In this document: positions 1 through 10,433 of the stretch, piece by piece
Layout of the letters: each line of letters begins with the position of its first letter
How positions within the stretch are numbered: position 1 is the stretch's first letter
Origin: Peronospora farinosa
Taxonomy: Eukaryota > Oomycota > Peronosporomycetes > Peronosporales > Peronosporaceae
DNA: 64,000 nucleotides
Direction: 5' to 3'
Assembly: GCA_947646735.1 (NCBI GenBank)
Contig: CANTFK010000159.1
Location: forward strand, 154,788-218,787
Program-made: the position numbers and the translations under genes
The notes under the pieces: model-generated
Told to the model about the DNA's origin: nothing
Databases searched by the model: none
The model's input: the letters and a program-made list of their open reading frames with translations, nothing else

Positions 1-1
1 T

Positions 2-172
2 GTTCCACTTGGAGGTGTCGTTGCACCCGGCACAACGATGGTGATTGCGGGCGAGGGTATGCCTCTGCAGAAGATCCCCACGCAGCGGGGCAATTTGGTT
101 GTTGAGTTCGACGTGCAGTTTCCCACGAGCCTTACAGAAGCACAGAAGAATTTGGTACGCCAGGCATTTTAA
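2..172 (+). CDS. DnaJ/Hsp40 C-terminal end (5' part outside window)
   Basis: The frame opens at the window edge and ends at TAA 170-172, giving the last 56 residues of a protein. The visible residues include GEGMPLQK and GNLVVEFDVQFP, which match the end of C-terminal domain II of class II (DNAJB1-type) J-proteins. That domain folds as a beta-sandwich that binds unfolded clients and hands them to Hsp70 in the cytosol or nucleus. The J domain and any zinc-finger region lie outside the window, so type I versus type II cannot be proved, although spacing to the stop favours DNAJB-like. No intron is visible in the piece shown. Confidence 0.85.
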   Translation, partial: VPLGGVVAPGTTMVIAGEGMPLQKIPTQRGNLVVEFDVQFPTSLTEAQKNLVRQAF

Positions 173-568
173 TCTTACTAGTGTTTGTCAACTAGCGCTA
201 TATGGAAGATGTGAGTTATTTGCAAGAATTGAAACTAAACTAGGTATGGAAAACTTTGACTCAATATCCGTTCTTATGTATTGGTGTTACGATTCTTACT
301 ACTTTTGCCCACTCGCTTACTGTCTTCGCTTCAAATGTTGAATCTTATCTCGAGTAAGCATAGAGTAGCCGACTTACCTGGATTAATGTGCTAGCAACGC
401 ATACGCAACAAGAAGCAAATTGAAAAAGTAAACAACGCCAGCATTCATGTGCACTCATTCATTCAAGACAGAAGGATCGTAACCGATCAGATCAAAACTT
501 GCCATCCATCAATCCATCCGTCGTTAATCCATCAATCCATCCGTCGTTAATCCATCCCCATCCTTCTC
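173..568. other. Intergenic region with short direct repeat
   Basis: This AT-rich stretch lies between the DnaJ gene and the 3' end of the coiled-coil gene on the other strand, so it holds two converging 3' untranslated regions. A 22 bp unit (AATCCATCCGTCGTTAATCC plus two bases) is repeated twice in tandem at about 511-555. The 98-codon frame at 45-341 is an out-of-frame shadow of the DnaJ gene that runs on into this region. I see no gene. Confidence 0.6.
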
Positions 569-1483
569 TCACATGGTGTCGCGACGAATGTGCTGGTAGA
601 CCAGTCCTTCGGGCGTGAGCTGCGGCTTGTAGCCGGAGGAAGCAGCCCAGGCGTTGATATTGATGTCGTCCTTGGTGGTCTTAACGACATCCGCCGCCTT
701 CTTCGCTTGTTGCTCTTTGACCCCGGCCAGAATCTTGCTCACCCCGTCTGCAAATGCATTAACATTATCTCCACACTCCAGTCGAAGCACATCAATCTTG
801 AGCTGCATCTGATCCAATAGCATTACATTCTGCTTGGCTAATTTTCTCTCCATCCTGCGACGTTCACTGTTCAGTCCCGAGAGTTGTTTCTGAAGTCGAT
901 TGACAAGAAACTCTTGCTCTTGTTCCAATTCGTTCTCAAGATGAACCTTTTCGTTCAAAATCCTCGCTACTTGTGACTCCAATGCTTTCCTCACCCCATT
1001 GTCTTCACTCTGCAACTCTTGCAACAGTCGTTCCTTGTCAGCACGAGCAGCTTCAAGCTGCTTTGAAAGACGGTTGACAATATATTCCTGTTCATTCTCA
1101 AGTTTATTCTCGAGATCAATCTTCTCCTTTTGTAATTGATTCAATTTTTTCTGTAATTTATTCGTCAAAAGTTCTTCTTCTCTCTCCACCTCGAGAGCCA
1201 ATTTCTCTTTCTCGCTCTTGACGTCATAAAGACGTTTAATAAGACGATTCGTCATTCGTTCTTCTTCAAATTCTGTCGATTCTCCCAATGCTACAAGAGA
1301 TGCACGAAGTGTCTTTACTTCCAATTCTAATGCAGCTGTACGTTGACGTTCCAAAACTAACGCATCGTCTTCCACGGGGTTGCAGCCATGAGATTGCATT
1401 GGGAATGAATGTAATGGGCTCGAAGGTTTTTGAGAAATGGACAAAGAGGTACGACAGTGTGACAGAAAAGTGGACGACGGCAT
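569..1483 (-). CDS. CCDC6-like coiled-coil protein (DUF2046 family)
   Basis: A 304-residue frame without introns. Residues of about 45-230 are almost wholly coiled coil and contain a repeated block of the form E-x-E-x(3)-NRLxK(R/K)L followed by a KEKxxLExELExE segment (for example LENELEQEQEFLVNRLQKQL). This periodic NxL-K pattern is characteristic of the CCDC6/H4 family, whose human member is a scaffold-like phosphoprotein. The first 28 residues are Ser/Pro-rich and unlike the family, so translation may start at Met29 (about position 1399). The C-terminus is less coiled and ends WAASSGYKPQL...RRDTM. The exact role in oomycetes is not known to me; the family call rests on the repeat pattern. 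Confidence 0.72.
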   Translation of the reverse strand: MPSSTFLSHCRTSLSISQKPSSPLHSFPMQSHGCNPVEDDALVLERQRTAALELEVKTLRASLVALGESTEFEEERMTNRLIKRLYDVKSEKEKLALEVEREEELLTNKLQKKLNQLQKEKIDLENKLENEQEYIVNRLSKQLEAARADKERLLQELQSEDNGVRKALESQVARILNEKVHLENELEQEQEFLVNRLQKQLSGLNSERRRMERKLAKQNVMLLDQMQLKIDVLRLECGDNVNAFADGVSKILAGVKEQQAKKAADVVKTTKDDININAWAASSGYKPQLTPEGLVYQHIRRDTM

Positions 1484-2069
1484 GAAAGGAAGAAAGATTT
1501 ACGTAATTTGTAGTGATTTAATGTATTTGAAGGATCAGATGAAGCGTTCAATTAACTGCATACAAATCTGATTCTTTAGTATCAGTTGAGGCTGCTTCGC
1601 TGCGTTTGTTCTCTGCGCTTCTGGGTTGCATACTTTTCAATCAAGTCGGAAGGATGTATAATCAGAAAATGATATCATCCATCTTGCTTCTAGAAATGCC
1701 GATATCGTAATTGTTCTGGACTTACGATCAATATTTTGTTACAATTTATTGTGGATATTTCATCTGAAGCACTACATATATCAGCTTAGTATCGAAATGG
1801 CGTGATAGTGAAGGCAATTTAAGTATATAAAAATAAAGCTGCATGTTTTGCAAGGCATTAATCAGGGTGGCACACTTATTTAGCATGTTTGCTTTGGATG
1901 ACACACTTATATAGCATTTTTGGACTGACAAATTTCTAGAAGTTTTTGTTTCAAGTTTTGCCACATGTCAGCAAATGACCTTTTCCGACTTGGGGTTCGG
2001 GCTAATCGACTCTATTATAAAGATCTCTATCGCTTATTGATTTCAAATACGACACAATCTCCTTATTCG
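1484..2069. promoter_or_regulatory. Divergent intergenic region, CCDC6-like / golgin
   Basis: This stretch of about 0.6 kb separates two divergently transcribed genes and must contain both promoters. It is AT-rich. I could not pick a convincing initiator on either side. The in-frame ATG at 1965 lies within it, but the golgin N-terminus fits the family better from 2070. Confidence 0.45.
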
Positions 2070-4703
2070 ATGTCTTCGTCGTCTCCATGGGGCGGCTGGG
2101 GCACGAAGCTCAACGTGACGTCGATAGTATCACAGGGACTGGAACAAGTCCGTAATCTTCGTGAAGATGTTGAAAAATCCTTTGATCAGGTGGTAACAGG
2201 CGCTCCAGGAGCTCGCGTTTCGCTTCCTCTTACTTTAAAATCACAGCAACAAATTGAGGACAAAGAGCTTGATAAGGAGGTAATTACGATACAAAATGAG
2301 GCGGATGTGGGTCAAAATGAGGTGATTGTAGCAGTTGGAACAACGTTAAGTGAGGATAGAAAGTCTATTGAGGTCTTAGAAGAGAAAATTAAAGTTGAGG
2401 AGGCTGAAGAGAACGAAAAGGACGAGCATCAACAGAATGTGATGAATGCGAGTGAACAAGAAGAAGGAGAAGAAGAAGTGAAGGAGATGGAGATGGAGCT
2501 ACAAGAAAAGAAGGAGATGGAGCTACAAGAGAAGAAGGAGATGGAGCTGCAAGAGGGTGACAAACAGGATTTACAAGCTGTCGAAGAGGTCGCGCTTTTG
2601 TACGAAGAGCAAGAAGAGGAACAACAGCAGGAGATTGAGATTGAGGAGAAGATAGTGGAGGACAAAGAGGACGAGGTTCAAGATGAGGAAGATACTTTGG
2701 AAACGACGAAGAGTGTGGATGAGTCAAATGATGAAGAAGCTGAGCAAGAGCAGGTGGTTGCTGCTGCAAGCGATGACGTGAAGGTAGCGGTTTTAGTGAA
2801 GGAGCTTGAAATGCGTGAGTCGCAGCTGTTGGCAACGTCGGCGACTATCCGTGAGCTGCACGATGAGCTGGACAAGACGTGCCGTCGAGAAGTTGCAGCA
2901 GTAGAACGTGCAGACTTTCTTACGGAGCAACTGGAAAACACGCGGCGCGAAGTAGCAAAGCTGACGCAGCTGCACAAAGACGCGAGTAGTCAAAATGCTG
3001 ATGTACAGGCGCTGCAAATGGCTCTTGCAGAGAAGGAGGAGAAGTTGAGTGCGTTGCTAGATGAAGGTCAGGCTCTGTCGGTCAAGCAGGCGCAGATGGA
3101 GCAGAGACTGCGTTCACTACGTAAAGAAAAGGACGAGCTGGAGAAGCAAGCATTATCATCTCAGGCACAAGTTGAAGCGTCAGCAGAGGAGATGAAGAAG
3201 ATTGTGTCGAAGCTGAAGGCGAGCGAAGAAGAAAAGACGAGCCTTATGCAGGAAAACCTTAAACTTGCGCGTAATACGGAGCTGACGAGTGCCAGTGTCG
3301 AAAAAGCTGAGCAAAGTGCGCTAGAGGCTACGCAGCAGCTGGAAAAGTTGCAGGCAGAGCTGGAAAAGCTGACTCTCGCTTCTGCCATCAAAAGTGAAGA
3401 GATTGAGAGACTGAAGATGGCTTCCCAGTCCAATGAGACTCTTAACCATGAGAAAAAGGAGCTTCAACAAACATTGCAGTTTCTGCAAGCTAATGTCCGC
3501 GACTTGGAGAAAGAGGTAGCTCGCCGCGAGGAGATGGCGCGGGCAGAGATTGCAGACCTGAAGCGTAAATGGCAGGACGCTGTGGCTCGTGTGGACATAC
3601 TAGGACAGAGCGTATCCGAAGCTACTCAGCCGTTGTTTCGCCAACTTCATGCATTGCAAGAGGACCAACGTGCGAGACAAGATAATTGGAAGGCGACGGA
3701 GAACACGCTTATTTTACGCATTGAAGAGGCCATAGAACAACGTCGTGTAGCAGAGCAGGAGAAACTTGATATGAAGCAGCAATTGCATGAATTTCGACGG
3801 AAGGTGGAGGAAAGCGAGTTGGAAATGACAAGGATACAGGCCGAACTTGCACGCTCGCAAGATGCTGTGGAAAGTACTAAGGCTCGTGCTCGCGAGTTGT
3901 GCGGACGGGCTGATGCACTCCAGATTGAGTTAGATCAGGCTAAGCGCCAACGCGACGAGCAGACAGAAGTAAAAGAGCAACTTCAGGCCCGATTAGCTAA
4001 TGTTGAGAAGTCTGCAAAACAGTTGCAGGCTTCATCGGCCGCGACAGTTGAACTGAAACAAATTCGTGAGCGCGAGGAACAGCTTCGTCAGGACCTGGAG
4101 TGGCACCAACAAGAGCTTCTGCGATTAAAAAACTTAACGGCACAACTTGTGTCTGCACCTGTATCTACAGGCTCCACATCTTCGCAGCGTCATTATGTGA
4201 GGCGAAGGTTTGACGGCGAGCAGCCCAATGGATCTGAAGGTGTCGATGGTGAACTATCTTCTGAGGCATTAATTCTCAAAAAAACGTTGGAAACAGCAAT
4301 GAGCGATCAACTCACGTTGAATGGTCACAATACGTCGGTGTTGAGACTCAGTCAGCTGCAGCAGCAATTACGTTTACGTGAGGGCGAAAACCGAATGCTG
4401 AAACAACAGCTAGAAACATTAGAGGCTCGACAGAAACAAACGACTGACGAGATTGTTCGACTGAGCTCGCGCAACGCGTTGTTGGAGAGCGGTGAAACAC
4501 AACGCGAGCAGGCACAATTAGAATTGGTGAAACTACAGAAGCACCAAGTGGTGCTGCTCGAACTGTTTGGTGAGAAAGAGGAGCAAGTTGAGGAGTTGCA
4601 AGCTGAGGTAAAAGAGCTTAAGGCGTTTTACCGAAAGCAGCTCGATGCGCTGGCTACTCATAATGAGGAACAGCAAAAGCAGCGAGCAGAACAACAGCAG
4701 TAG
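2070..4703 (+). CDS. TMF1-type golgin (TATA element modulatory factor homologue)
   Basis: An 877-residue intronless protein, predicted peripheral Golgi tether. The N-terminus (MSSSSPWGGWGTKLNVTSIV) resembles the short amphipathic start of TMF1-type golgins, so I chose Met at 2070; an in-frame ATG at 1965 would add 35 uncharacteristic residues. Residues of about 75-260 are very acidic, with short tandem repeats (EMELQEKK). Residues 270-700 form a long, nearly unbroken coiled coil. The C-terminal 140 residues, from SSEALILKKTLETA through LLELFGEKEEQVEELQ to the end, match the conserved TMF TATA-binding/Rab6-binding domain. In animals and yeast (TMF1, Sgm1) this domain binds Rab6/Ypt6 at the trans-Golgi. 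Function here is inferred from the family. Confidence 0.86.
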   Translation: MSSSSPWGGWGTKLNVTSIVSQGLEQVRNLREDVEKSFDQVVTGAPGARVSLPLTLKSQQQIEDKELDKEVITIQNEADVGQNEVIVAVGTTLSEDRKSIEVLEEKIKVEEAEENEKDEHQQNVMNASEQEEGEEEVKEMEMELQEKKEMELQEKKEMELQEGDKQDLQAVEEVALLYEEQEEEQQQEIEIEEKIVEDKEDEVQDEEDTLETTKSVDESNDEEAEQEQVVAAASDDVKVAVLVKELEMRESQLLATSATIRELHDELDKTCRREVAAVERADFLTEQLENTRREVAKLTQLHKDASSQNADVQALQMALAEKEEKLSALLDEGQALSVKQAQMEQRLRSLRKEKDELEKQALSSQAQVEASAEEMKKIVSKLKASEEEKTSLMQENLKLARNTELTSASVEKAEQSALEATQQLEKLQAELEKLTLASAIKSEEIERLKMASQSNETLNHEKKELQQTLQFLQANVRDLEKEVARREEMARAEIADLKRKWQDAVARVDILGQSVSEATQPLFRQLHALQEDQRARQDNWKATENTLILRIEEAIEQRRVAEQEKLDMKQQLHEFRRKVEESELEMTRIQAELARSQDAVESTKARARELCGRADALQIELDQAKRQRDEQTEVKEQLQARLANVEKSAKQLQASSAATVELKQIREREEQLRQDLEWHQQELLRLKNLTAQLVSAPVSTGSTSSQRHYVRRRFDGEQPNGSEGVDGELSSEALILKKTLETAMSDQLTLNGHNTSVLRLSQLQQQLRLREGENRMLKQQLETLEARQKQTTDEIVRLSSRNALLESGETQREQAQLELVKLQKHQVVLLELFGEKEEQVEELQAEVKELKAFYRKQLDALATHNEEQQKQRAEQQQ

Positions 4704-5332
4704 TGCACGCACGTGAGACTAATCAATGGGAAGCCCGATTTCCTGCTCGACTTGATCCATCTTTCCTACTTGTTGTTCGAAGAATACGTTCCGATGCGTA
4801 TGCTACTGTGTGGAGTCATAGATCCGAGAGGCAAGGGGAAACGACCTCCTTTTGAGAAAATTGGTGTTTTCAAGTTCAGCTGAAACACACGACCCTATCG
4901 TCCCCAGCTTTTTGTAGAGCTTCAGCTTGCATTCTAAGGCTCTAGATGAAAGCTTTGTCCTAATTGTCCCGGTTGGCAGGCCAATGATGCACGATCGTGA
5001 GGTCGTTTGCTGGGCGTTTATCTCTGGTGTCGAAAAGGTTTCCGAAGCGAGTTTTGGATTAAGTCATGAACCTAGAGCACAACAACATGAAGCTTCACTC
5101 CCATTTTCCACATTGAAGTGGGAGAAGTATATCGTCGCAGAGGCTGGCGATTTGCTGTGGTGTTATCGTTGACAGTAACGTCGGTGTGAGCAGAGCCTTA
5201 AAGATTAAAGCTTGTTGCACCATACAGCAAGCTAAGCGTGTCCAAAACATTAGTGCCGCCGAATCCAATCGGTCACCGTCACGTTCATCCAATACATTAC
5301 ACTATACTTGAAGTACAAACCTTCTCGAGCGT
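4704..5332. other. Intergenic, convergent 3' regions
   Basis: These 629 bases lie between the golgin stop and the TRM112 stop on the opposite strand. Two short overlapping frames (4927-5172 + and 5095-5292 -) have no recognisable protein character and oppose one another. I see no gene or structured repeat. Confidence 0.55.
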
Positions 5333-6088
5333 TTACAGTTCATCCTCTTCGAGCAGCATATTTGGCACGGCGTTCGACACTTGGTAGCTACGTCCACAGT
5401 TGTTGCACACCAGCTCTCCCTCTACGATGTTCGTCTGCATCATGGAAGAAAAAACAAATCACACGCCCACAACCGTCAGACATTGACAATCAACAAGGAT
5501 CCAGCCCCACGTCACCGTAGAAACGTCTTTCTCCACTGCTACTTACGTCAAAAATGACACGATGGATCAGTTTCAGCAAGTCGTCCTGCTCTGACAAGTC
5601 AGCAGGAAGATGCTCTGGTAAAGTCGGCACCTCCGGATGGTTTAACTAGAGCCCCAGTAGCAATGAAAATGATCGGTGAGGACCTTTGAAGCATCAAAAC
5701 AAAGCATCGTCACAAATTCACCTCTTTGGTGGTGTGGCATAGTGCAGGATAGTCGATGGAGCGCATAATATGGAGCATAAAACTTTTACTGAACTGTGTC
5801 TTAAGTACAACAACACCATCCATCTCTGGTACAATCTATAGAAAGCATTCCTTAGTCTCTATAGTCCACAACAAGCACAAGTCCACGGAATTCAACGTAC
5901 TTTCAGTGGAAAATTAAGTGGACGAGCGTCTACGTCGCGTCCAGCCGTATCAGCACACGCCTATCGATAGAACAACGAACCATATACCCGTTACTTGTTG
6001 GCTGTATGATATCCGCATATCCAGCGCCATTTCTTGTGCTAGTCACCTTGACATGGCATACGAGCATATTGTGCGTCAGCAGCCGCAT
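5333..6088 (-). CDS. TRM112: Trm112, methyltransferase activator subunit (5 exons)
   Basis: Five exons on the minus strand: 6088-5995, 5929-5901, 5835-5722, 5645-5547 and 5434-5333, all with GT-AG borders, joining in frame to 145 residues. The start MRLLTHNMLVC matches the family's MKLLTHNxL opening. ARPLNFPLK and the last exon (GELVCNNCGRSYQVSNAVPN) match the Zn-ribbon-like end with its CxxC and the closing 'NMLLxEDE' tail. Trm112 is a small obligate partner that stabilises several SAM-dependent methyltransferases acting on tRNA, 18S rRNA and release factor eRF1. The gene is head-to-head with the GNL3-like gene about 240 bp away, and both act in translation or ribosome production. The exon reconstruction keeps phase at every junction. 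Confidence 0.94.
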
Positions 6089-6328
6089 CTTCGTCTCTCT
6101 GGTGTCCAGTGATAGTCGCTCAGGTCTTTTTACACTTGGTTTCACTAAGTGGACGCTCACTTGGTGGACCTAAGTGGACCTAAATATTCTCTTTCGACCA
6201 ATCACTGTCTGCGAATCAAACGACTGGAGCGCGAGAGTAGAGGACCAGAGCATCATAGCGGAAGCTGCTCCACTTTCTTCCATTGCTGCCTGTGAACGAC
6301 CCAGTGACTTGAAAAACGTAGTGAGATC
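6089..6328. promoter_or_regulatory. Shared promoter region TRM112 / GNL3-like
   Basis: A 240 bp gap between divergent start codons. It contains a short repeated phrase, AAGTGGAC, at about 6148, 6170 and nearby (also once at about 5916 inside TRM112 exon 2). No TATA box or initiator stands out. A bidirectional promoter is inferred from distance only. Confidence 0.4.
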
Positions 6329-7852
6329 ATGGTCAAGAAGAAAGGAAAATCCAAACGATTATCTCTACATAAGAAGTACAAGATTGCTCGTAAAGTGCGT
6401 GAACATAAGCGACAGGAACGCAAGTCGGATAAGCTCAATCAACATAAGAAGAAAAAAGATTCAGGGATTCCCAATAATTGGCCGTTTAAAGAAGAATTAT
6501 TGCTACAGGTAGAGCAATCACGATTGGCAGAGATTGAAGCGCAACGTCAAGCTCAACAACAACGGAAAGAGGACAAGAAGAAGGCGAAACTGCAGACTAG
6601 ACTTGAACGAAACAAGGCCGTGGCACCCGTGACTCCATTAAGTGTCGAGTTACAGGCTAAAAAGGACCTTAAACATGCTGTACAAGCGGCAGATGTAGTG
6701 CTCATTGTGCTGGATGCACGTGACCCACAGGGTTCTCGTTCGCTCTCGCTCGAGGACGGTCTGGTGGCCAAAGGACACAAGAAGGTCGTTCTTGTACTCA
6801 ATAAAGTGGACCTTGTATCAGCTCATACGGCACAGAAATGGGTCACTTATCTACGTCGCTTCCACCCGACGATTCCTGTGCGTGCGTTAAACGCCAAAAT
6901 GTCGGACAGCTCCAAGAAAACCAGACAGGAGAAGGGTCATAAAGCGCTCTATGACCGACAGCAGGAGATTAGCGGCATGCGTGACAATGGAGAGGTGCAG
7001 CCATTGCGTGTGTTTTTAAATGAACTGGCTAACAGCGTGGATAAACCCATTAGTGTGGCTGTCGTCGGGTACCCGAACGTAGGCAAGAGCACACTCATCA
7101 ACTCGATCAAGCGGCGCCAGATGGCCAACGTGTCGAGCAACCCGCAGTCTACTAAGACTGCACAGGAAGTGCATTACGGCGAGAAGATTATGCTGGTGGA
7201 TTGTCCTGCACTGGACCCGGACTACAGCGACGAATCGGCTGCCATCCTGCGTCATGGAATTGCTGGAGTTTTTGTGGAAGATCCCGTGCCCGTTGTGAAG
7301 AGCATTGTTGAGCGGGGAGATGCCGTGAACCTCATGCAGACGCTCCAGGTCCCCGTGTTCCGGAATCACGAAGAGTTTCTTACCAAGCTTGCCATCAAGC
7401 AAAACATGCTCCGCAAGGGCGGCGAACCGGACATTCTCATGGTGGCACGGACGTTCTTGCAGAATATGGGCAAGGGTGTGTACAGCCCTTCGTGTCTGCC
7501 GCCGGCCAAGTCCAAGTCGCGGTTTGAGGTGCCCACCTGGTACAAGAAGCTGGATCTTGCTACGGTATGCTTGCTTTAAGCTGTGGTCTTATCTTGTGAT
7601 ACTGAACAAACGCTTGTTACTCAGCTCCCTGATGCCGAAACGCTGCTGTACAGCTCCAATGCGACTGGCCACAAGCGCGTGCTCCTCTTCAAAGCAGCTC
7701 CTGTCTCACATGCTGTCGGAGAAACCACAGAATACGACCTTGTTATGGGAGAGCTACCGGAAAACGACGGTCTTACATCAGAAGAGGAAGATGAGGATGG
7801 CGACGCTGATATGGAAGAGGAGGAAGAAAAAATGAAGGATGGCGAGGAATAA
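6329..7852 (+). CDS. GNL3/nucleostemin-type circularly permuted GTPase (2 exons)
   Basis: Exons 6329-7564 and 7625-7852 (60 bp GT-AG intron) give 487 residues. The basic start MVKKKGKSKRLSLHKKYKIA is the Grn1-type nucleolar N-terminus. The GTPase motifs occur in permuted order, as in YlqF/YawG GTPases: DARDP near residue 129, G4 NKVDL at 158, G5-like LNAK, then G1 GYPNVGKST at 247 and G3 DCPAL at 291. An acidic tail of about 30 residues follows in exon 2. The family (yeast Grn1/Nug1, animal GNL3 and GNL3L) works in the nucleolus on 60S ribosome assembly. The G3 motif reads DCPA where the canonical GTPase has DxxG, a substitution also tolerated in nucleostemin-like members. GNL3 versus GNL3L cannot be settled by eye. 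Confidence 0.93.
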
Positions 7853-8295
7853 GCGCTGCCGCTTGTGGGGATCAGAGGCGCTATTGACAGCTAGTAGTAG
7901 AGTTGATGCAGCGCGTTGCTGTTTTCCAGCTAGACCGATACATGTACTTATTAATCTTGATGCGCTGCCGCGGAGTGTGTTTTTCGCTTGAAGTGGCGAT
8001 TGATGGTCAGATCAACTACTCACTCGTGAACAAGATGTTGCCGACATGTATAAAGCAGCTTTGTTTGAGGCTTTTTAAAGATTTGTTCGCATTTGGCAAC
8101 ACTCCCAATCGCGCAATATTCCATCAGCCACTGCCGTGACCAAATTTCTTTTATTCAGACGTCACTTGTTACAAAGTAAAAGAACAGAGATATTGACTTG
8201 TAAGCTCTTGCCCACTGTGCGTCAAGTCCGGAGTTCAGCTCAAGTCTCAATCCGTTGAGTATTTAATTTCTGTGACAAACACTCCACATCCTTGG
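7853..8295. other. Intergenic, convergent 3' ends
   Basis: The 443 bases between the GNL3-like stop and the RPAP2 stop hold two facing 3' untranslated regions. A 78-codon frame at 7903-8139 lacks any family resemblance. Nothing else is visible. Confidence 0.5.
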
Positions 8296-10274
8296 TTACT
8301 CGACCTGTTCCATCAATTCGTCGTATTCTTCACGTAGTACAAGGGCATCTTGTAGCATCCCTGCTAATTGGACAGTTGAAAACTCTTCCTCCTTTGGAGC
8401 TTTTGCTCGAGTTTGGCAAATGCATTTGCTTTTCGCACGACGGCACTTGCGACAAAAGGCCTCACGTGTTTCTCCGTTTGCTGCTTTCTTGGTACTAGGC
8501 ACGTCCTCCGGTACAGGATCCACATCCATATCCACGGCAACATCGCTATCCTTTCGCACTTCATAAAATAATTGGAGCAGCTGGTGAAGCTCCGACGAGT
8601 CCAGCTTGGTCAGTGTTTTAACTTGATTACTACATGGGCAGCACAAAGCATCAGACCTCGCCTCTTCATACTGGTAGCAACACTAAACAGCTAACCCACC
8701 TTCGCTCTCCTTCTGCAAGTTCATTGGGTTTAATATCGTAAGCTACAAGCATCAAAATTGTTGCGATGCAGGTCCACTAGTACAAAAGGATCATTAGTTT
8801 AAGACACCGCAAAACATTAAGCTCCTCATAGGCGCCGTACCTGGTGCGTGTTATGGGTGTCAATGGCGTCACGAAGTGTAAATGTCTCTGTAATAGTGTC
8901 GATACGGTGGTTTGCAAACCGGTCGCTGGCAAGTTTGAGCTTGAGTGCTACTTGAGGCAACGGACGCCGCAGCATAAGAGAGAGAGAATTCCACCTCTCC
9001 AAACGAGTTTGACGCGCACGACGGCGTGCAGCAGCAGCCTCGGCCTTTTCTGGCCCTCCAACTAAGGGATCTTGGTCGTCCATCTCCTCGTTCTTATTAG
9101 AAAAAGGTTGTCCTGCCACTAATAGTGTCGTTTCATGGGTAATCCAATTGGAAAACAATCCCCAGAGGTGGCAAAATAATGGCAGGTCATTCAGATTCAC
9201 CACTTCTCCGTCATCAAAATCCGAGATCTCAAAGCTGCCAGCAGAAGACACGTCACTTGCAGCCGCATCGCTCTCATCGCTGTCGCTAACTATGACATCA
9301 TCGTCATCATCTTCTTCTTCTTGACTTTTTTTTACTATCTTCTCCACTTTTTTCGCCAGTTTCTGCTTGTGTGCTGGAAACACGTAGCCTTCGATAAGCA
9401 TCGCATGCTCAGCCGTCGGGAAGTTTCTGTCAGGAAGTGCAGGTGCTTGGTTCTCCTTCAAGCTCATCTTTTCCAATGCTGGTGGAACACCCATAGCCAT
9501 TGAATTTGCCGTCGAGTGTCTCCTTTCAACAATACCAAGATCGTGTGTCTTGGCCCATATCGATCTGACCTTTGGCATTGGCCTTGGATTCTGTATTACT
9601 GGATTCTTGACGTTTACAATCGACTTTGTATCGTCTTCGTAGTCGATAGGATTGGGTTTATCCGTGCCAAATACGTCGATCAACGATGGTGCCAGCTGTG
9701 GGGGTTTCTGAGCCAATCTGGACAGCAAGACACGAGCTTTCTACAACAACAAAGCAAATAGACACAAGGTTATTGCTTACAATTTTATCACAAAATCACC
9801 ATTTCTGCAGCATTTTAAAAGCGTAGAACAAGCTCAAAAAAGTCAAGAAACAATTGAATCGGTACCTTAAGGCACGTCTGTGAGCAGAATTGCTGCTCAT
9901 AAGAAGCATCATAGATCTCTTTACGAGCCAATGAAACCCGTAGCTTGCCTCTTGACCTGATCACGACCAAACAAATCACAATATAAAACAAGCAATTTCA
10001 TTGGCTAAAAAGAAAGTACGAACTTGGACAGTAAGGTATCACAGCTGGGAAAGGCACAGAGTTTAGCAGCTGCACGCTCTTGAAAAACTTCTTCCATCTG
10101 TCGACGCTGTAGAAGACGACCGCTTAGTTCTAGATAACGCACAGGTACGTGTGGTGTTAATAGCGTCGCCATAAGCGCAAAAGCTTCGTGGACAGTCGAG
10201 CCATTAACGCTCGTCATGCTCTTGGAAAGGTTTTGAAATCTGTGTAAACCACATTTTAGCATACGTGTAGCCAT
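8296..10274 (-). CDS. RPAP2/Rtr1 family RNA polymerase II CTD phosphatase (5 exons)
   Basis: Exons on the minus strand: 10274-10024, 9956-9866, 9740-8841, 8776-8700 and 8656-8296, joining in frame to about 559 residues. The RTR1 zinc module is visible: KLCAFPSC (Cys73, Cys78), then after a basic KLRVSLARKEIYD strand, FCSQTC (Cys108, Cys112). This C-x4-C ... C-x3-C arrangement is diagnostic of Rtr1/RPAP2, which remove Ser5 phosphate from the Pol II C-terminal domain and help Pol II import. The middle exon has an acidic run (EEEDDDDD) and a less conserved region; the last exon has a CCPC and a CRKCRRAKSKCIC cluster that may bind another metal. Upstream in-frame Mets at 10295 and 10325 exist; I prefer 10274 because a CCAAT box sits at 10330. 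The acceptor of the last exon is the least certain border. Confidence 0.86.
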
Positions 10275-10433
10275 GTTGTATCTAGATGTACCCATATGCA
10301 ATTCTTCAACTTGGTTATCTCCCATTCAGCCAATCAGCATCAGTCTCTGACGATTTTTGAGACTCCAAATCCGCACATCAGAATCAAATTTGCGTCATTC
10401 CTCCAAAGTCAAAAAAAGTCACAGTCTTTGACT
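10275..10433. promoter_or_regulatory. Divergent promoter RPAP2 / ECHS1 with CCAAT box and Inr-like site
   Basis: This gap of about 160 bp contains AGCCAATCAG (about 10328-10337), a CCAAT box. About 60 bp downstream is CGTCATTCCTCCAAA (10393-10407), which resembles the oomycete initiator core (TCATTCC type). It lies about 30 bp before the ECHS1 ATG. The match is by eye. Confidence 0.42.

Noticed and set aside
1965..2069. Upstream start codon of the golgin
   Set aside because: The added 35 residues do not resemble golgin N-termini; the ATG at 2070 gives the family-like start.
2389..2835. 148-codon minus-strand frame under the golgin gene
   Set aside because: Ser/Pro/Leu-rich complement of the GAA/GAG-rich coiled coil; no independent support.
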